A stretch of 8,648 nucleotides of DNA from Chloroflexota bacterium (lineage in GTDB: Bacteria; Chloroflexota; Dehalococcoidia; GIF9; UBA5629), in the NCBI GenBank assembly GCA_026389675.1, contig JAPLHJ010000016.1:1-8648 (forward strand), written 5' to 3'. The notes beneath the pieces were generated by a model. That model was not told where the DNA came from. It ran no database searches and saw only the letters and a list, made by a program, of their open reading frames with translations. Positions 6,574-8,648 of the stretch are shown here, piece by piece. Position 1 is the stretch's first letter. The number at the start of each line of letters is the position of its first letter. Position numbers and translations under genes: made by a program.

Positions 6574-8148
6574 CTACTGGTTCCAGGTATTGCCGTCGTT
6601 CTTGCTGTGCGAGAAAGCGCTCTCGGTCCCGCTGGTGCCGGCGTAGGCCATGTTGCCGTCGGGCGACCAGCGGACCATGGCAGCGCGCGAACCGGTCGGG
6701 GCTTTCTGGCTGGGCTGCCAGGCCGGATAGTTGGAAACCGCGTTGGCGCTGAAATAGGTCTGTACCTGGTAACAACCTCCCCCGCCCTGGCACCTTGCGG
6801 CGCCCGCCAGTAGCTTGCCGCTCCTGACGCTGCCGTAGTAGGCGATGGAGGAGATAGCCTCGGGGGCGCCCATGCGGTAAACCTGGTAATCGGAGATGCG
6901 GTATATGTCCTGTCCCGTGATATTCTTGCTCCAGCTTGCGAAAACCTGACGGGCATAGGGGTTGGCCGGGCTGTAATCAGCCGGCAGCGCGATATCTGCG
7001 TAATTAAGCGGAGAACCCGCCTGTCCTATTTCCACCGGGTAACCTGTCGAAGAGTTCCACGTTGTAGTGCGGGAGCCCAGGTCGCGGGCGCCTATGTAAA
7101 GGTAGGTACGCGCAGCGCTTGAGGCCACCAGCAGCATGGCGCCGTCCGAGGCGAAGGATGGAGAGTGTTTCAGGGCAAAGACGTCCACGCCGCCTCCCTC
7201 TGAAAGCCAGCCACTCGCGCCTCTGCCGGCGTCAAACCATCCTCCCGAGAACCCGGTAAGCATGTTGATGAGCACGGTTCCGCCGCCTGTGCCGCTCCAG
7301 GTGCCGGCTGCTAATTCACGGCGGGGCGCGCCATAATCCGGCGACAGGCTGATGCACGTCACCGCCTGCCCGGCGCCCAGTATAGAGGAAACCCCTGTGC
7401 CGCTGAAGTTCGCCCCGGAATCGGCTGAGATATATATCTCGCGCCCGCCGTTGGTAACCACGGCTACAAACCGTGCGTCATCGGGAGCTATAGACAGGTC
7501 CGTCCAGGGGGCAGCGCCGCTTATGGCAGCGGAGATGTCCCGCCAGCCTGCTCCGGCCGAGTCGGAACGGTACAGCCGTGAGTTGGTGGAATCGAGGGCG
7601 TAGATGGTCAGGCCATCGCTGCCCACGGCAATCCTGCTGACGTCGCTGCCTATGAGCAGGAATCCTCCACCGCCCGGGACGACTGGCAGGTTCTGCGCAG
7701 CCTGCGGCGGAACCACCCCCGAAACAGTGAAAGCACTGAAAGGCGGGTTGGGTTCGATATTACCGCTTGAATCCTGCGCCTTTGCATAAAATATAAAGTT
7801 GCCGTTGGGCAGGCCCTGGAATGAACGGGACGTATCTTTCAAGAAGGGCGTGAAGTCGTTGTCGTAACCCTGCAGGAACGTTGCATAAGTGAAATTGGAT
7901 GGGTCAACCGAAGAGAGTCCGCTGCCCCATTTGAAAGTTACCGCATTGTAGTTTATGGTACCCGACGGCCCTTCATAGATAATAGTGAAGAAGCGCGGGC
8001 TGCCGCCCGGGGATAAAACAGGTTGAGCGGGAGGTGGCGGAAGGCCGGGGGACGTACTGGGAGGAACGCTACAGCCGGGTAGGGCCGTGTATAAGACGCA
8101 GATAGGCAGCAACACCAGGGAAAAGATAATCGCGGTTACACGTGCCAT
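6574..8148 (-). CDS. Secreted lipoprotein with Ig-like domain and Asp-box/propeller-like repeats
   Basis: 524 residues. The N-terminus has a basic Arg, a hydrophobic core (residues 4-22) and the lipobox LPGC with C26, so it is probably a lipidated surface protein. A Pro-rich linker (29-48) precedes an Ig/fibronectin-like beta domain (about 51-143; FIFYAKAQDSSGNIEPNPPF is typical of its last strands). Residues 160-524 look like a beta-propeller: Asp-box-like hairpins appear at 194-202 (RSDSAGAGW), 241-248 (SADSGANF) and at the extreme C-terminus (SKNDGNTW), as in BNR/sortilin-like proteins. RCQGGGGCY offers a possible disulfide loop. No enzymatic motif is recognised; binding or cell-surface roles are inference. 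The ATG has GAGG/AAGG-like bases 11 nt or more upstream and a TATAAT on the minus strand. It heads the four-gene minus-strand run. Confidence 0.75.
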   Translation of the reverse strand: MARVTAIIFSLVLLPICVLYTALPGCSVPPSTSPGLPPPPAQPVLSPGGSPRFFTIIYEGPSGTINYNAVTFKWGSGLSSVDPSNFTYATFLQGYDNDFTPFLKDTSRSFQGLPNGNFIFYAKAQDSSGNIEPNPPFSAFTVSGVVPPQAAQNLPVVPGGGGFLLIGSDVSRIAVGSDGLTIYALDSTNSRLYRSDSAGAGWRDISAAISGAAPWTDLSIAPDDARFVAVVTNGGREIYISADSGANFSGTGVSSILGAGQAVTCISLSPDYGAPRRELAAGTWSGTGGGTVLINMLTGFSGGWFDAGRGASGWLSEGGGVDVFALKHSPSFASDGAMLLVASSAARTYLYIGARDLGSRTTTWNSSTGYPVEIGQAGSPLNYADIALPADYSPANPYARQVFASWSKNITGQDIYRISDYQVYRMGAPEAISSIAYYGSVRSGKLLAGAARCQGGGGCYQVQTYFSANAVSNYPAWQPSQKAPTGSRAAMVRWSPDGNMAYAGTSGTESAFSHSKNDGNTWNQ

Positions 8149-8171
8149 CTGATTCTCAGCCTCACCTTAGC

Positions 8172-8177
8172 ATTATA
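8172..8177 (-). promoter_or_regulatory. -10 box of the lipoprotein gene
   Basis: Minus-strand TATAAT (perfect) lies 23 nt upstream of the ATG at 8148. The expected start of transcription is near 8165, leaving a short leader that would begin within or beside the AAGGTGAGG sequence. The -35 region is weak (TAGCCG at 17 bp). It is divergent from the glyS promoters. Confidence 0.45.
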
Positions 8178-8230
8178 CAATCTGCACACGGTAACGGCTA
8201 ATATTATGCCTATGTAGCTATGCGGTATAC

Positions 8231-8264
8231 GTGGTATAATTTACAATGTGGTATAATTTACAAT
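8231..8264 (+). repeat. Perfect 17-bp tandem repeat upstream of glyS
   Basis: GTGGTATAATTTACAAT occurs twice head to tail (8231-8247 and 8248-8264) with no mismatch and no spacer. Each unit carries the extended -10 sequence TGGTATAAT. The preceding GCGGTATAC (8222-8230) may be a decayed partial third unit. Confidence 0.95.
8232..8257 (+). promoter_or_regulatory. Two tandem extended -10 promoters for glyS
   Basis: TGG-TATAAT occurs at 8232-8240 and 8249-8257, both perfect TGn-TATAAT. No convincing -35 is seen for either. Predicted transcription starts are near 8247 and 8264, giving leaders of about 44 and 27 nt, too short for a T-box riboswitch. Confidence 0.6.
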
Positions 8265-8290
8265 CGTCTGTAAGCAACCAGGAGGTTAAA

Positions 8291-8648
8291 GTGCCAGAAA
8301 CTAAGAAAGTTGACATGGAGAAAATAGTCTCGCTGTGTAAAAGGCGGGGCTTTGTATTCCAGAGCAGCGAGATTTACGGCGGGTTGGGGAGTTGCTGGGA
8401 TTACGGTCCGCTGGGGGTGGAATTGAAGCGCAACATCAAGGACTACTGGTGGAAGAAGGTGGTGCAGGAACGTGACGACATGGTAGGTATCGATGCCAGC
8501 ATCATGATGCACCCGCAGGTGTGGGTGGCCAGCGGCCATGTAGCGGGTTTTTCTGACCCGCTGGTGGAGTGCAAGGATTGCCGGCAAAGGTTCCGCTCCA
8601 CCGACATCGACCTCAGCAAGTGCCCTAATTGCGGCGGCGTACTGTCTG
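8291..8648 (+). CDS. glyS: Glycyl-tRNA synthetase, single-chain type, N-terminal part (3' end outside window)
   Basis: Charges tRNA-Gly with glycine in the cytoplasm. A GTG start at 8291 is preceded by AGGAGG (8280-8285) at a 5-nt spacing. The 119 visible residues start MPETKKVDMEKIVSLCKRRG and contain the family's N-terminal landmarks: SSEIYGGLGSCWDYGPLG and ELKRNIKDYWW (class II motif 1 region), then ASGHVAGFSDPLVECKDC. Cys pairs CKDC and CPNC fit the zinc-binding insertion of the alpha2 (eukaryote/archaeal-like) enzyme, as opposed to the alpha2beta2 GlyQ/GlyS form. The frame runs off the window's end. Confidence 0.93.
   Translation, partial: MPETKKVDMEKIVSLCKRRGFVFQSSEIYGGLGSCWDYGPLGVELKRNIKDYWWKKVVQERDDMVGIDASIMMHPQVWVASGHVAGFSDPLVECKDCRQRFRSTDIDLSKCPNCGGVLS

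Larger units (their letters stand above)
8149..8290. promoter_or_regulatory. Divergent intergenic region between the lipoprotein gene and glyS
   Basis: 142 bp with the minus-strand -10 at 8177-8172, the duplicated plus-strand -10 boxes at 8235-8240 and 8252-8257, and the glyS ribosome site at 8280-8285. It is AT-richer than the coding DNA. No ORF, tRNA or riboswitch is seen. Confidence 0.6.

Noticed and set aside
8231..8264. CRISPR-like or iteron array
   Set aside because: Only two adjacent units without spacers, fully explained as a duplicated promoter.
8231..8290. T-box riboswitch in front of glyS
   Set aside because: The promoters leave a leader of only about 27-44 nt, too short for a T-box, and no terminator is seen there.
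8258..8587. 109-codon open frame on the minus strand over the glyS start
   Set aside because: It is antisense to a clear glycyl-tRNA synthetase and covers its promoter and ribosome site.

Overview
This 8.6 kb window is from a bacterial chromosome of fairly high GC, apart from one AT-richer gene. It is bacterial rather than archaeal: there are clear sigma-70-type promoter elements (TTGACA, TATAAT, TGn-TATAAT), Shine-Dalgarno sites, a lipoprotein signal with a lipobox, and a penicillin-acylase family gene. A single-chain (alpha2, eukaryote-like) glycyl-tRNA synthetase together with a methanogen-type thymidylate synthase suggests a deep-branching anaerobe. I would guess Chloroflexota (Dehalococcoidia-like), but that is inference and not proven here.

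Left region (1-2118): the 3' half of a GPH/MFS_2-type sugar:cation symporter ends tail-to-tail with a HAD-family hydrolase on the minus strand, and the two stop codons share TTATAA. The HAD gene is divergently transcribed from a short thymidylate synthase (thyA, methanogen type). Their 54-bp intergenic region packs two overlapping promoters, and the predicted thyA transcript is almost leaderless.

Middle and right region (2137-8148): four minus-strand genes in a row with gaps of 6, 74 and 9 nt. In order of transcription they are a secreted lipoprotein (Ig-like domain plus Asp-box/propeller-like repeats), an acetyl-CoA hydrolase/4-hydroxybutyrate CoA-transferase family protein, a membrane-anchored or exported penicillin-acylase family Ntn hydrolase, and a SAM-dependent methyltransferase. 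The acylase reading frame is broken: about 12 conserved residues are missing and the frame shifts exactly at a 9-bp motif that could have served as a deletion repeat. The CoA-transferase carries Gly where the family's catalytic Glu is expected. The four genes could be one transcription unit, but no shared pathway is evident.

Right edge (8149-8648): a 142-bp divergent promoter region, containing a perfect 17-bp tandem repeat that duplicates an extended -10 promoter, drives the 5' part of glyS (glycyl-tRNA synthetase), which runs off the window.

I see no CRISPR array, insertion sequence, tRNA, rRNA or attachment site, and no gene-free stretch over 300 bases. The most notable points are the deletion scar in the acylase, the Glu-to-Gly CoA-transferase, the duplicated glyS promoter and the compact thyA/HAD promoter. 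I did not find convincing evidence of a wholly new multi-gene system.
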